A DNA stretch of 64,000 nt from Arcticibacter sp. (GCA_021155045.1 JAJNQB010000014.1:186001-250000); one strand, 5' to 3'. Counted from the stretch's first letter, positions 35,983-45,532 are shown. Notes: generated from the sequence alone by a model not told the origin. Numbers and translations: made by a program.

Positions 35983-36014
35983 AAAAACGATTGGTGTTTC
36001 ACCAATCGTTTTTA
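35983..36014. terminator. Terminator after the large surface-protein gene
   Basis: AAAAAACGATTGGTG (35983-35997) and CACCAATCGTTTTT (36001-36014) with a TTT loop. It is followed by a T-run on the minus strand, where it ends the gene at 36043-39843. Confidence 0.85.
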
Positions 36015-36042
36015 TTATTATTACTCTTTATATAACTCTTTT

Positions 36043-39000
36043 TTATTTCCCTCCACTAACAAGTTGTAAATATCCTTTTTGAATATATTCTTTATCGTCA
36101 AATCCTTCTGCTTTTATAATATAATAATACGTACCATCTTCTGCTTTTGCTCCATTAATTGTTCCTGGCCAACCTAAAGTAGTGCTTGGAACTCCACTAA
36201 ATTCATACACTTGTTTTCCCCAACGATTAAATATCGTTCCGGTAATAGTTTTTACTCCAACCGCAGAAGCAAAGAAAAGATCATTACTACCGTCTCCATT
36301 TGGAGAAAAAATATTTGGAACAATTACTACCACCTCATCATAAACATTTATAACAAACGTAATGGTGTCTGCACAATTTGGTGTGTTATTATAAGCTATT
36401 AAAGTAACAGTATATTGTCCTGTATTTCCATAAATCGTACTTGGATTTGTAAGCAAAGAACCTAGTGTATTACCAAAGTCCCAAACATAATTATTAGCAC
36501 CAGTACTTCCATTGTTAAAATTAACCGTTAATGGGCTAACCCCTGATGGAGGACTTGCTGTAAACGCAGCATTTACATTGTTTACTTGCCCTACAGTATA
36601 GGACTGGTTAGTAGAACATCCATTTACATCTGTTACAGTAATGTTATAATTTCCTTGTCCCAATCCCGTGAATATTGGTGATGATTGAGCTCCTGAGCCA
36701 TTGATTGTGTATGTTAAAGGAGCTATTCCTCCTGTAACAGTTCCAACATTTATTGAACCATCTGTATTGCCACAAACACTTGGTGTAACTGTAGAACCAT
36801 TAATTGCAAGCGCATTACTTACTACAATCCAAACACTAGCTGTGTCCGAACAACCAAAACTATTAGAAACTGTTACCACGTATTGAGTTGTACTTGTTGG
36901 TGAAGCATTTGTAGTTGCTGATGTCGGACTACTTAAACCCGATGCCGGACTCCAAGAGTAAAATGTTCCTCCTGTTGCGCTAATAGATGCTGATGCTCCA
37001 GCACAAATACTAGTGCTTCCTGTTGCTGATGCTACAGGTAATGGATTTACTGTAATAGTAACCTGAGCAGTATTTGTACATCCAGAGTTAGAAACCATTA
37101 CAGTATAAGTTGTTGTTGTTAAAGGAGTAGCTACTGGATTCGAAACTGTAGTACTGCTTAACCCTGTTCCTGGCGACCAAGAATAGGTTCCGCCTCCTGT
37201 TCCGTTTAATGTAGTAGAAGATCCTTGACATATACTTGTGTTTGAACCTGCACCTGCTACAGGAACAGCATGTACAATTACGCTAACTGTATCCGATGAA
37301 GAACATCCATTTGCATCAGTTCCTGTTACAGTATAAATTGTAGAGCCTGTTGCAGAAGATATTGGATTGGCAATATTAGGATTGTTTAGAGAGCCTGCTG
37401 GTGTCCATAAATAAGAACCTGCTGCTCCTGCTCCCGTTGCCGACAAATTTGCTGTTTGCCCTGTACAAATTGCAAGTGCTGTTCCAGCATCAACAACTGG
37501 TAAAGGATTTACTGTAATAGTAACATAAGCGGTATCAGCACAGCCAGAGGTGGCTGTACCGATTACCGTATATGTTGTTGTTGCTGTAGGAGTAGCTACA
37601 GGATTCGCAATAGTTGTGCTGCTTAAGCCAGCTGCTGGCGACCAAGAGTAAGCTCCTCCTGCTCCTGCTCCAGAAGCAGTTAAGTTACTTGAATTTCCTA
37701 AACAAACTGTATTTGTGGAAGCCGCAACCGCTACTACTATTCCGCTTAAACTAACTGAAACAGAACTTGTTGCAGAACATCCGTTTGCATCGGTTCCAAC
37801 TACGGTATATGTCGTTGCAGAAGAAGGTGTAGCAACAGGATTTGAAATTGTTGAATCGTTTAATGTTGCTCCTGGCGACCAAACATAATTTCCGCCTGCT
37901 CCTGCGCCTGTTCCGTTTAATGTTGCACTAGCTCCAGGACAAATATTAATAGGACTTCCTGCACTAATGGTTGGTACTGGATTAACTGTAACAGTTACAC
38001 TTGCTGTGGAAGAACATCCTGCTCCATCAGATACATTTACTGTATATGTGGTTGTAGATGTAGGATTTGCTGTTGGATTAGAGATATTTGGGTTACTCAA
38101 ACCTGTGGTAGGAGACCAAACATAATTTATACCGCCTGTTGCATTAAGAACTGTACTATTTCCGGCACATATACTTGCATTACTACCAGCATTGGCAACG
38201 GGTAATTGATGAACAATAACAGAAACTGTATCAGTTGTAGTACAGCCCGTTCCTGCATCAAAAATGGTTACTGAATAGGTTGTTGTTGTTGTTGGGTTTG
38301 CTACTGGATTGGAGATAGTTGTATTGCTTAAAGAAGAAGAAGCATTCCAACTATAGCTTGTCCCTCCTGTTGCATTTAATGTAACAGATGTTCCTGTACA
38401 AATTGCAGCAGTTGTTCCTGCATCAGCATTTCCATTTGAAATAAATACTGTTGCTGTATCACTAGCAGAACACCCTATTCCATCGGTAATAGTTAAAGTA
38501 TAAGTTGTTGTAGTTGTTGGACTTGCTGTGGGAGTTAATATTGTTGCATCATCCAATGATGAAGCGGGAGTCCAGGCTACTGTTCCTGCCCCATTACCAC
38601 TTAATTGAATATTGTCTCCATTACATATTGCTGCACCAAATCCTGCATCTACAAATGGGGCTGGATTTACACCAATTGTAACCGTATCAGAGGCAGGGCA
38701 ACCCATAGCATCGGCTATATTTATAGTATATGTGGTAGTTGATGTTGGGCTTGCTATAGGATTTAACATGGTTGGATTACTTAATCCAGTAGAAGGCGTC
38801 CAAGTTATTGTAGTAGCTGTGGGTGATATAGCATTGATAATCGTACTTTGGTTTTCACAAATTACAGAATAAGGACCAGCATCTACAAAAGGATTACTAG
38901 AAAATACGACAACAGTATCTGTATTGTTTACTCCACTTCCTGTTGCACTACATCCATTAGGACCAACAACTTGAGCATAATAATATTGAGGTGAAGTTGG

Positions 39001-39843
39001 TGGAGTAACATTTATTGTTAATCCAGTGCCAATTAAAGTGTTTGCAGGAAGTATATACCAATTAACGGTATAAGTTGCAGAGCCATTAGGAGTAAAACGA
39101 GTTCCTTCATTGTTCGCAATCCATTGTGTGTTATTTCTTCCCGGAACAACTGTTGCGGCAGTTCCAGTAGCGTTGTGCAATCCATGAACGGCATTTCCGC
39201 TATTCCATGTTGTACATAAAGATTTATTTAAGATATGTGTTTCAATTATATTTGTTGTTTCATAGATTATTATTTGACTAGAATATAATTGTCCGGTACA
39301 TGAAAACATAGGCACATTGTTCCAAGAAACGGAAAGTCTTCTGAATGGCGCTACACCATACATTTGGTAGCGAACAGTTCCTCCTGCTCCTGGGTTTATA
39401 TCTTGCCAAGGACCCATGATGGTATTTCTTGGGGCTATTGCACCACTTACATTTGGAATGGGAGCTGTTACCCAAGTGGACGTTTCTCCTGTTTGAAAAC
39501 CAATCCAATTGTTTGAACCAATAATAAACTGGGTGTAATTGTTTCCATAAAAACAAAAGGTAAAACCTATAGGAATTAACCCTGTTTGAGAATCATCTGT
39601 AAGAGTAACTGATGTACCCGCTGTTAGCGGATCTGGGGCATAAGTGATTGTTGAAATTGCATAGCTATCTGTTGGCAAACTGCCCGGAGCTCCAGTACCA
39701 CCTGCCGGTGTAACAGTTGCTGTAAGTGTTGCAGAACCTCCTCCACATACGGTGGATATTTCAGGTTCAGCATCGACTGTTTGCGCTATAATTTGATTAA
39801 AAGATAATAATGCTAAAAATCCTGCCGTAATAATTCTCTTCAT
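36043..39843 (-). CDS. Large repetitive surface protein with T9SS type B sorting domain
   Basis: A 1266-residue protein with a signal peptide (MKRIITAGFLALLSFNQIIAQ). An N-terminal domain of about 300 residues is followed by nine Ig-like repeats of 75-85 residues. Each has an SICAG-like Cys motif, a Y-x-W-SP-x(n)-L core, TTTYTV and a closing C-x(n)-D-T. Near residue 1020 comes a SprB-type repeat (VCGNTDGSINVGTVTGG), then a PKD domain (NNYVWDFGN). The C-terminus is the gliding-motility/T9SS type B domain (NIFSPNGDGSNDLFF, IFNRWGKQVYE, AEDGTYYYIIKAEG). It is likely exported by the type IX system as an adhesin. It lies downstream of a sigma/anti-sigma pair and has its own -7 box. Confidence 0.92.
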   Translation of the reverse strand: MKRIITAGFLALLSFNQIIAQTVDAEPEISTVCGGGSATLTATVTPAGGTGAPGSLPTDSYAISTITYAPDPLTAGTSVTLTDDSQTGLIPIGFTFCFYGNNYTQFIIGSNNWIGFQTGETSTWVTAPIPNVSGAIAPRNTIMGPWQDINPGAGGTVRYQMYGVAPFRRLSVSWNNVPMFSCTGQLYSSQIIIYETTNIIETHILNKSLCTTWNSGNAVHGLHNATGTAATVVPGRNNTQWIANNEGTRFTPNGSATYTVNWYILPANTLIGTGLTINVTPPTSPQYYYAQVVGPNGCSATGSGVNNTDTVVVFSSNPFVDAGPYSVICENQSTIINAISPTATTITWTPSTGLSNPTMLNPIASPTSTTTYTINIADAMGCPASDTVTIGVNPAPFVDAGFGAAICNGDNIQLSGNGAGTVAWTPASSLDDATILTPTASPTTTTTYTLTITDGIGCSASDTATVFISNGNADAGTTAAICTGTSVTLNATGGTSYSWNASSSLSNTTISNPVANPTTTTTYSVTIFDAGTGCTTTDTVSVIVHQLPVANAGSNASICAGNSTVLNATGGINYVWSPTTGLSNPNISNPTANPTSTTTYTVNVSDGAGCSSTASVTVTVNPVPTISAGSPINICPGASATLNGTGAGAGGNYVWSPGATLNDSTISNPVATPSSATTYTVVGTDANGCSATSSVSVSLSGIVVAVAASTNTVCLGNSSNLTASGAGAGGAYSWSPAAGLSSTTIANPVATPTATTTYTVIGTATSGCADTAYVTITVNPLPVVDAGTALAICTGQTANLSATGAGAAGSYLWTPAGSLNNPNIANPISSATGSTIYTVTGTDANGCSSSDTVSVIVHAVPVAGAGSNTSICQGSSTTLNGTGGGTYSWSPGTGLSSTTVSNPVATPLTTTTYTVMVSNSGCTNTAQVTITVNPLPVASATGSTSICAGASASISATGGTFYSWSPASGLSSPTSATTNASPTSTTQYVVTVSNSFGCSDTASVWIVVSNALAINGSTVTPSVCGNTDGSINVGTVTGGIAPLTYTINGSGAQSSPIFTGLGQGNYNITVTDVNGCSTNQSYTVGQVNNVNAAFTASPPSGVSPLTVNFNNGSTGANNYVWDFGNTLGSLLTNPSTIYGNTGQYTVTLIAYNNTPNCADTITFVINVYDEVVVIVPNIFSPNGDGSNDLFFASAVGVKTITGTIFNRWGKQVYEFSGVPSTTLGWPGTINGAKAEDGTYYYIIKAEGFDDKEYIQKGYLQLVSGGK

Positions 39844-39872
39844 TTGAACTACGTTTTTAAAATTAATGGGTG

Positions 39873-39880
39873 CAAAAATA
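39873..39880 (-). promoter_or_regulatory. Putative -7 box of the surface-protein gene
   Basis: TATTTTTG on the minus strand, 29 bases before the ATG at 39843. The nearest TTG (39896-39898, minus strand) gives a 15-base spacer, slightly short. Transcription independent of the upstream pair is therefore possible. Confidence 0.45.
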
Positions 39881-39898
39881 CATCTTTTATAATCTCAA

Positions 39899-40870
39899 CT
39901 AACGAACTAATTTTACTTTTCCATTTAATTCTATTTTTTTGCCATCTAATCCAATAGCTGAAAAAACATAATAATAAATTCCTTCTGAAACATCGTTTCC
40001 TTTTTTGTCTTTTCCATCCCATCTACCATTTATTCCTTTCCATTGGTATACAATCCTATTAGTATTAGGGTCAATAATTTTTGCTGATAATTCTTTAATG
40101 TTTTTAGGGTCTGTTGAAAAGTAATCATCTGCGCCATCACCATTTGGAGAAAAAGATATAGGAGTATTGCTTAGTGATGAATTGCCATATACCTCAATTT
40201 TTAGAGTATCTACAGCAGTTACCCCATCTGCATTGGTTGAAGTTAACAAGACAGTATAAAACCCTGGGACATCATAAGCATGAACTGGATTTGAATTGTT
40301 TTTATCTTTCTTCCCATCACCAAAATCCCATCGGTTTATTTTTCCATTTCCTATGTTTTCAAAATTTACAATCAATGGCACTGGTCCTGCAACGGTGCTA
40401 GAAGATATAAAAGCAACTTGTTTTTTAGATATATCTTTTATTACATTATTTAATTCATTTTTAGTTGCGATGGTATTATTCTTAGTATTTGTATTTTCTT
40501 TGATTTGATTTGCAGGGGTATTGCTCTTTTCTGAATTAACAAGCGGAATTTCTTTCTCAACAGTATTTTCTATATTAGGTTCTTCCTTAATGGTACTCGG
40601 GATAACTTTATCTTTGGTTACAACTGCAGTTTTATCAGAATTGTTAGTCCATTGCATAATTAACACCGTACTTACAACAGTGGCAGCAGACGAAACAATT
40701 GCTACAATTGTATTTGAACCCAACTTATTAATCAAGGTTTTAATTAATATTCCAATACCTGCACCTTTAAGTCCTGTCTGAATATTCGACCAAACAGTAG
40801 AACGAACTTCTACTTCATAATTTTCAAATTTTTCTTTGAAAAGGTCTTCAAATTTTTCGTTTTCTTTCAT
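39899..40870 (-). CDS. Anti-sigma-like membrane protein with PKD and gliding-type C-terminal domains
   Basis: A 323-residue protein. The first 60 residues (FEDLFKEKFENYEVEVRSTVWSNIQ) look like the cytosolic part of a Bacteroidetes anti-sigma factor. One membrane helix follows (NTIVAIVSSAATVVSTVLIMQW), then a Lys/Asn/Thr-rich linker, a PKD domain (VNFENIGNGKINRWDFGDGKK) and a C-terminal domain with ISFSPNGDGADDYFSTD and EGIYYYVFSAIGLDGKKIELNGKVKLV. The last part is related to the type B sorting domain of the neighbouring surface protein. There is no N-terminal signal peptide. Its start is one base after the sigma gene's stop, so they are co-translated. Its anti-sigma role is inferred from position and layout. 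Confidence 0.78.
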   Translation of the reverse strand: MKENEKFEDLFKEKFENYEVEVRSTVWSNIQTGLKGAGIGILIKTLINKLGSNTIVAIVSSAATVVSTVLIMQWTNNSDKTAVVTKDKVIPSTIKEEPNIENTVEKEIPLVNSEKSNTPANQIKENTNTKNNTIATKNELNNVIKDISKKQVAFISSSTVAGPVPLIVNFENIGNGKINRWDFGDGKKDKNNSNPVHAYDVPGFYTVLLTSTNADGVTAVDTLKIEVYGNSSLSNTPISFSPNGDGADDYFSTDPKNIKELSAKIIDPNTNRIVYQWKGINGRWDGKDKKGNDVSEGIYYYVFSAIGLDGKKIELNGKVKLVR

Positions 40871-40871
40871 A

Positions 40872-41402
40872 TTAACCTCGAGTATTAGGTATCAATTTTT
40901 GTAAATATGTTTTTGCCCTTGAATATTGCGATTTTGATGTTCCTTCTGAAATTCCAAGCATATCACCTATCTCTTTGTGTGAATACCCTTCAATTGCATA
41001 AAGATTAAAAACCGTTTTAAATCCTGTTGGCAATGTTTGAATTATTTTCATTAAATCTTTTACTTCGTAGCTATCATTTAAGTGATTTGAAGCAGGAAGC
41101 ATGTATTCAACTGAATCTAATTCTATGTTTAGTTTTAACTTTTTATTTTTTCTAATATTGGTTAGAGCCGTATTTACTATTACTTTTCTTACCCAACCCT
41201 CTAAGGAACCCGTTCCTTTAAACAACTCCATTTTTTGAAAAACAGTAACAAATCCATTTTGTAAAACATCCTCCGCTTCTTCCGTATTATCGCAATATCT
41301 CATACACACACCCATCATCTTTCGCGAAAACTTATCGTACAAATGCTTTTGAGCAAGCGCATTGTTTTCAATACATCCTTGTACTATTTGCTCATCTGTC
41401 AT
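40872..41402 (-). CDS. ECF-type RNA polymerase sigma factor
   Basis: A 176-residue sigma-70 factor of the ECF class. Region 2 reads HLYDKFSRKMMGVCMRYCDNTEEAEDVLQNGFVTVFQKM, and region 4 reads LPTGFKTVFNLYAIEGYSHKEIGDMLGISEGTSKSQYSRAKTYLQKL. The next gene, one base downstream, encodes its likely membrane anti-sigma factor, and the large surface-protein gene follows. The target promoters are unknown; the surface-protein gene is the obvious candidate. Confidence 0.95.
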   Translation of the reverse strand: MTDEQIVQGCIENNALAQKHLYDKFSRKMMGVCMRYCDNTEEAEDVLQNGFVTVFQKMELFKGTGSLEGWVRKVIVNTALTNIRKNKKLKLNIELDSVEYMLPASNHLNDSYEVKDLMKIIQTLPTGFKTVFNLYAIEGYSHKEIGDMLGISEGTSKSQYSRAKTYLQKLIPNTRG

Positions 41403-41507
41403 ATCTTACTTCTGGTGTTTAGATGCAAAGTTGCGATATTTGGTTGCACAATAAAAGTTTTTTTTAGATTTTATTAACAAAAGCTTTTATATACCGCAAA
41501 ACAATAG

Positions 41508-41515
41508 CACTTTTG
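41508..41515 (+). promoter_or_regulatory. Putative -7 box of rnr, four bases before the ATG
   Basis: CACTTTTG (one mismatch to TAnnTTTG), GGCT, ATG. The spacing is the same as at purN and the SDR gene and implies a leaderless transcript. Confidence 0.4.
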
Positions 41516-41519
41516 GGCT

Positions 41520-43856
41520 ATGGCTCGAAAGTTCAATAGAAAAAAAACAGGTATAAAAAAATCATTCCTTTTTGAAGAAATATTAAAAGTTTTAGCCAGC
41601 AATTCCTCGAAAGCTTTAAATTACAAGCAAATAGCTGCTTATTTAGATATAACCGACCATTCGCAAAGACTTCTTATCAATGTAATATTATCGGAATTAA
41701 AAGAACACGGCAATGTGATTGAGCCTGAAAGAGGAAAGTTTAAAATAAAATCATTAAACAAAATTATTACGGGCAAAGTTGATATGAGTGCTTCTGGGAT
41801 TGCTTATGTGATTTCAGATGAAACAGAAAACGACACATTTATTCCTCAACGCAAAACGTTAAACGCCATGCATGGGGATATTGTAAAAGTAAAATTATTT
41901 CCAAAAAGCAAAGGAAAACCCGAAGGAGAAATAGTTGAAATAATAAAACGTGCTAAAACAGAATTTGTAGGGACTATTCAACTATCTCCAAAATTTGCAT
42001 TTCTGGTTCCAAGCAACAGCAGAATTCATGTAGATATTTATATTCCGCTGGAAAAATTAAATGGAGCAAAAGATGGACAAAAAGCTATTGCTAAAATTCT
42101 AGAATGGGGTAAAGAAAGCGTAAATCCTATTGGTGAAATAGTTGAGGTGCTCGGGAATGTTGGCGAAAACGACACCGAAATGCACGCTATATTAGCTGAG
42201 TATGGCTTGCCTTATCAATTTCCAAAGGATGTTGAAAGAGCCGCTGATTTAGTACCAATAAAAATTACAGAAGAAGAAATTGCAAAAAGAAAAGACTTTA
42301 GAGAAATAACAACGTTTACGATTGACCCTGTGGATGCGAAAGATTTTGATGATGCTCTTTCAATCAGAAAACTTGAAAATGGGAATTGGGAAATTGGTGT
42401 TCATATTGCCGATGTAAGTCATTATGTAAAACCAGAATCCATTATTGATAAAGAAGGTTTTTCAAGAGCCACATCCGTTTATTTGGTAGATAGGGTTGTC
42501 CCCATGTTACCAGAAGTATTATCAAACAATGTTTGTTCGTTAAGACCAAACGAAGAAAAGTTATGTTTCTCGGCAGTATTTGAAATGAGTGATGAAGCTG
42601 AAGTAGTAAAAGAATGGTTTGGAAGAACTATCATCAACTCAGATAGAAGATTTACTTACGAAGAAGCTCAACAAGTTATAGAAACGCAAGAAGGAGATTA
42701 TAAAGATGAAATTTTAACACTTGATAGGCTATCGAAAATTTTAAGAAAAAATCGTTTCAAAAAAGGAAGCATAGCATTTGAAAAAATGGAAGTAAAATTT
42801 CATTTGGATGAAGTAGGAAACCCTACTGGAGTATATTTTAAAATTGCAAAAGATGCAAATCAATTGATTGAAGATTTTATGCTGCTTGCAAATAGAAAAG
42901 TAGCAGAATTTATTGGACAATCAAAAGAGAAAAGTCAAAAGTCAAAAGAAAATCAAAAAGCATTTGTATATCGTGTACATGACAAACCCAACCCTGAGAA
43001 GCTAGAAGATTTCGCTCAATTTGTTTCAAAATTTGGCTACAAAATAAATATCAAAAACGATAAAGCTGTTGCTGATTCAATGAACAATTTATTGAAAGAA
43101 GTGAATCAAAAAAAAGAGTCGGGGATGATTGAAATGCTAGCTATACGTACAATGGCAAAAGCTATTTACACAACAAAAAATATTGGTCATTATGGTTTAG
43201 GATTTGAATATTACACACATTTTACTTCGCCCATTAGGCGTTATCCCGATGTAATGGTTCATCGGTTATTACAACATTATTTAGATGGAGGAAAAAGTCC
43301 GAATGTGGAAAAGCTGGAAGAGCAATGCAAACATTCTTCTGAAATGGAAAAACTTGCTGCTGACGCGGAACGCTCGTCTATCAAATACAAACAAGTACAA
43401 TTTTTACAAGATAAAATCGGGCAGGAGTTTGATGGGATAATTTCAGGTGTAACGGAGTGGGGGATTTTTATTGAGCTAAAAGAAAATCATTGCGAAGGAA
43501 TGATTCGCTTGAGAGATTTACAAGATGACACTTATTTTTTTGATGAAGAAAATTATTGTTTGCGGGGTAAAAAATTTGGAAGAGTTTTAACATTAGGCGA
43601 TGAGGTGAAGATAGAAGTAAAACGTGCCGATTTGATTAAGAAACAATTAGATTTTGCATTAGTTGAATTTATTGACAAAAGTCAATCTCAAGAAAATAAG
43701 CATCAAAACAAACCAGCAAACAGGAGAGAAAATTTTAAACAGAAAATGAAAGCTGCTACAGAAAATAATAAAAATAAAACCCAAAACACTCCAAACTCAG
43801 AAACAAAACCATCAACTGGTAATAAATTTTTGGATGAATGGGGCTTTGAAGTATAG
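41520..43856 (+). CDS. rnr: Ribonuclease R
   Basis: A 778-residue 3'-5' exoribonuclease that degrades structured RNA. It has an N-terminal helix-turn-helix-like segment (ALNYKQIAAYLDITDHSQRLLINVIL) and cold-shock domains, then the RNB catalytic domain with TIDPVDAKDFDDALSIRK (metal-binding Asp cluster) and HYGLGFEYYTHFTSPIRRYPDVMVHRLLQHYL. A C-terminal S1 domain (FDGIISGVTEWGIFIEL) and a basic, Asn/Gln-rich tail complete it. Length and order are standard. Converges on metZ with three bases between. Confidence 0.97.
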   Translation: MARKFNRKKTGIKKSFLFEEILKVLASNSSKALNYKQIAAYLDITDHSQRLLINVILSELKEHGNVIEPERGKFKIKSLNKIITGKVDMSASGIAYVISDETENDTFIPQRKTLNAMHGDIVKVKLFPKSKGKPEGEIVEIIKRAKTEFVGTIQLSPKFAFLVPSNSRIHVDIYIPLEKLNGAKDGQKAIAKILEWGKESVNPIGEIVEVLGNVGENDTEMHAILAEYGLPYQFPKDVERAADLVPIKITEEEIAKRKDFREITTFTIDPVDAKDFDDALSIRKLENGNWEIGVHIADVSHYVKPESIIDKEGFSRATSVYLVDRVVPMLPEVLSNNVCSLRPNEEKLCFSAVFEMSDEAEVVKEWFGRTIINSDRRFTYEEAQQVIETQEGDYKDEILTLDRLSKILRKNRFKKGSIAFEKMEVKFHLDEVGNPTGVYFKIAKDANQLIEDFMLLANRKVAEFIGQSKEKSQKSKENQKAFVYRVHDKPNPEKLEDFAQFVSKFGYKINIKNDKAVADSMNNLLKEVNQKKESGMIEMLAIRTMAKAIYTTKNIGHYGLGFEYYTHFTSPIRRYPDVMVHRLLQHYLDGGKSPNVEKLEEQCKHSSEMEKLAADAERSSIKYKQVQFLQDKIGQEFDGIISGVTEWGIFIELKENHCEGMIRLRDLQDDTYFFDEENYCLRGKKFGRVLTLGDEVKIEVKRADLIKKQLDFALVEFIDKSQSQENKHQNKPANRRENFKQKMKAATENNKNKTQNTPNSETKPSTGNKFLDEWGFEV

Positions 43857-43859
43857 TTT

Positions 43860-45029
43860 TTATTTCACTTTTTCCAAAGCTTGTTCAATATCAGCAATAA
43901 TATCAATGATATTTTCTAAGCCAACGGAAATACGAACCAAGCCTGGTGTTATACCAACAGCCAAACGTTCTTCTTCTGTTAATTTTGCATGAGTTGTAGA
44001 AGCTGGATGTGTAGCAATTGTTCTTGTATCTCCAAGATTTGCTGTGAGTGAACACATTTTTAATGCATCTAAAAAAATTCTTCCTTTATCAACTCCTCCT
44101 TTAATTTCAAATGCAACAATTCCTCCGCCCAAACTCATCTGCTTTTTTGCAATTTCAAATTGTGGATGTGATAACAAAAATGGATAACGTACTTGTTTTA
44201 TGTTCGGATGATTTTCTAATAACATCGCCAATTTGTGAGCGCTCTGAGAATGTCGCTCCATGCGGATTGATAGTGTTTCTAAACTTTTTGAAAGCGTCCA
44301 AGCATTAAAAGGAGAAAGTGACGGACCTGTACTTCTACAAAAAGTATATATTTCTTTTATCAATTCTTTTTTCCCAACAGCTATTCCCCCTAAAACCCTT
44401 CCTTGTCCATCAATATATTTAGTTGCAGAATGTGTAACTATATCTGCACCAAATTCAATTGGCCGCTGAATAAAAGGTGTTGCAAAACAATTATCTACAT
44501 TTAAAATAACATTATGTTTTTTTGAAAGTTTACCCAACCATTCCAAATCGATAATATCTAAGCCAGGATTAGATGGTGTTTCAACAAAAATCATCTTTGT
44601 ATTTTTCCGTATTAAACTTTCCCATGTTTCTGGTTTATTTACATCGGCATACGTGTGTTCTATTCCATACTTCGGTAAAATTTTTGAAAGAACAGTATGC
44701 GTTGAACCAAAAATAGAACTAGAAGCGAGAATGTGATCACCACTTTTTAGCAATGCCATAAAACTCGCAAAAACAGCAGCCATACCAGAAGCAGTTGCGT
44801 AACCCGCTTCGGCACCTTCAAGTAAACACATTTTATTTACAAATTCGGATGTATTCGGATTTGTAAAACGGCTATAAATATTGCCTTCTAACTCATCGGC
44901 AAACATAGCACGCATTTGTTCTGCATCATCAAACGTAAAACTTGATGTTAAGTATAAAGGAACAGAATGTTCTCTATTACTGGTCTGTTCCGATTGTGTT
45001 CTGATTGCGTTTGTTTCAAATTTTTTCAT
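43860..45029 (-). CDS. Cys/Met-metabolism PLP enzyme, probable O-succinyl/O-acetylhomoserine sulfhydrylase
   Basis: A 389-residue fold-type I PLP enzyme of the trans-sulfuration family. PLP is bound by the Lys in THSATKYIDGQGRVLGG; other hallmarks are GAEAGYATASGMAAV and MIFVETPSNPGLDIIDL, and YSRFTNPNTSEF near the N-terminus. It resembles MetZ, which makes homocysteine directly from activated homoserine and sulfide. Cystathionine gamma-synthase or gamma-lyase activity cannot be excluded from sequence alone. metX, about 600 bases away, supplies its substrate. ATG 45029 has a GGAG motif just upstream and is preferred over an in-frame GTG at 45050. Confidence 0.88.
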   Translation of the reverse strand: MKKFETNAIRTQSEQTSNREHSVPLYLTSSFTFDDAEQMRAMFADELEGNIYSRFTNPNTSEFVNKMCLLEGAEAGYATASGMAAVFASFMALLKSGDHILASSSIFGSTHTVLSKILPKYGIEHTYADVNKPETWESLIRKNTKMIFVETPSNPGLDIIDLEWLGKLSKKHNVILNVDNCFATPFIQRPIEFGADIVTHSATKYIDGQGRVLGGIAVGKKELIKEIYTFCRSTGPSLSPFNAWTLSKSLETLSIRMERHSQSAHKLAMLLENHPNIKQVRYPFLLSHPQFEIAKKQMSLGGGIVAFEIKGGVDKGRIFLDALKMCSLTANLGDTRTIATHPASTTHAKLTEEERLAVGITPGLVRISVGLENIIDIIADIEQALEKVK

Positions 45030-45040
45030 AACTTCTCCTG

Positions 45041-45060
45041 CCCTCCCCACGGGGGAGGAA
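45041..45060. repeat. GC-rich hairpin upstream of the trans-sulfuration gene
   Basis: CCTCCCC (45042-45048) pairs with GGGGAGG (45052-45058) around a 3-base loop, a sharp GC island in AT-rich DNA. It lies within the expected 5' region of the minus-strand gene and resembles dispersed palindromic debris. A regulatory role is not shown. Confidence 0.5.
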
Positions 45061-45084
45061 TTTTATAATACGTTAATTTAAAAA

Positions 45085-45510
45085 TTATTCATTTACAGTA
45101 ACTTTATAAGTAATTGTAGCACCTGCTAATTCTAATGTTTTAGAAACAGAACAATATTTATCCATTGATAATTGAACAGCGCGTTCTGCTTTTTCTTTAT
45201 CAATTTGCCCTTTCATTTTAAAATGTACAACAACTGTTTTCCATAACGCAGGCTCCTTCCCTTCTTCTCTTTCGCCATCAATACTAATTTCGAAATCGTC
45301 AATTTGTTGTTTTTGTTTTTTTAAAATCATAACGATATCAATTGCACTGCAACCACCCAAACCCATAAGCAACATTTGCATCGGACGAACTCCTTTGTTG
45401 TGTCCACCAATATTTTCGCCAGCATCCATGTGCGCAATGTTTCCTGTTTCACTTTTTGCTTCAAAATGAAAAGCATCATCTAATCGTTTTAATTCTATTT
45501 TCATATTCAT
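45085..45510 (-). CDS. OsmC/Ohr-family protein
   Basis: A 141-residue OsmC-fold protein. The conserved core GGHNKGVRPMQMLLMGLGGCSAIDIVMIL has the first reactive Cys in GGCSAID, and MDKYCSVSKTLELAGATI holds the second. The CSVSKTL type resembles YhfA-like OsmC proteins rather than Ohr. Such proteins reduce peroxides or are uncharacterised. A TACCTTTG promoter box lies at 45525-45532 on the minus strand, about 15 bases before the ATG. It diverges from metX. Confidence 0.9.
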   Translation of the reverse strand: MNMKIELKRLDDAFHFEAKSETGNIAHMDAGENIGGHNKGVRPMQMLLMGLGGCSAIDIVMILKKQKQQIDDFEISIDGEREEGKEPALWKTVVVHFKMKGQIDKEKAERAVQLSMDKYCSVSKTLELAGATITYKVTVNE

Positions 45511-45524
45511 ACTTGTTTGAGAAT

Positions 45525-45532
45525 CAAAGGTA
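45525..45532 (-). promoter_or_regulatory. Putative -7 box of the osmC-like gene
   Basis: TACCTTTG on the minus strand, an exact TAnnTTTG match 14 bases before the ATG at 45510. Confidence 0.5.

Noticed and set aside
36211..40781. Several 60-90 codon frames on the plus strand opposite the surface-protein operon
   Set aside because: They arise from the repetitive low-complexity codons of the minus-strand genes and have no start signals.
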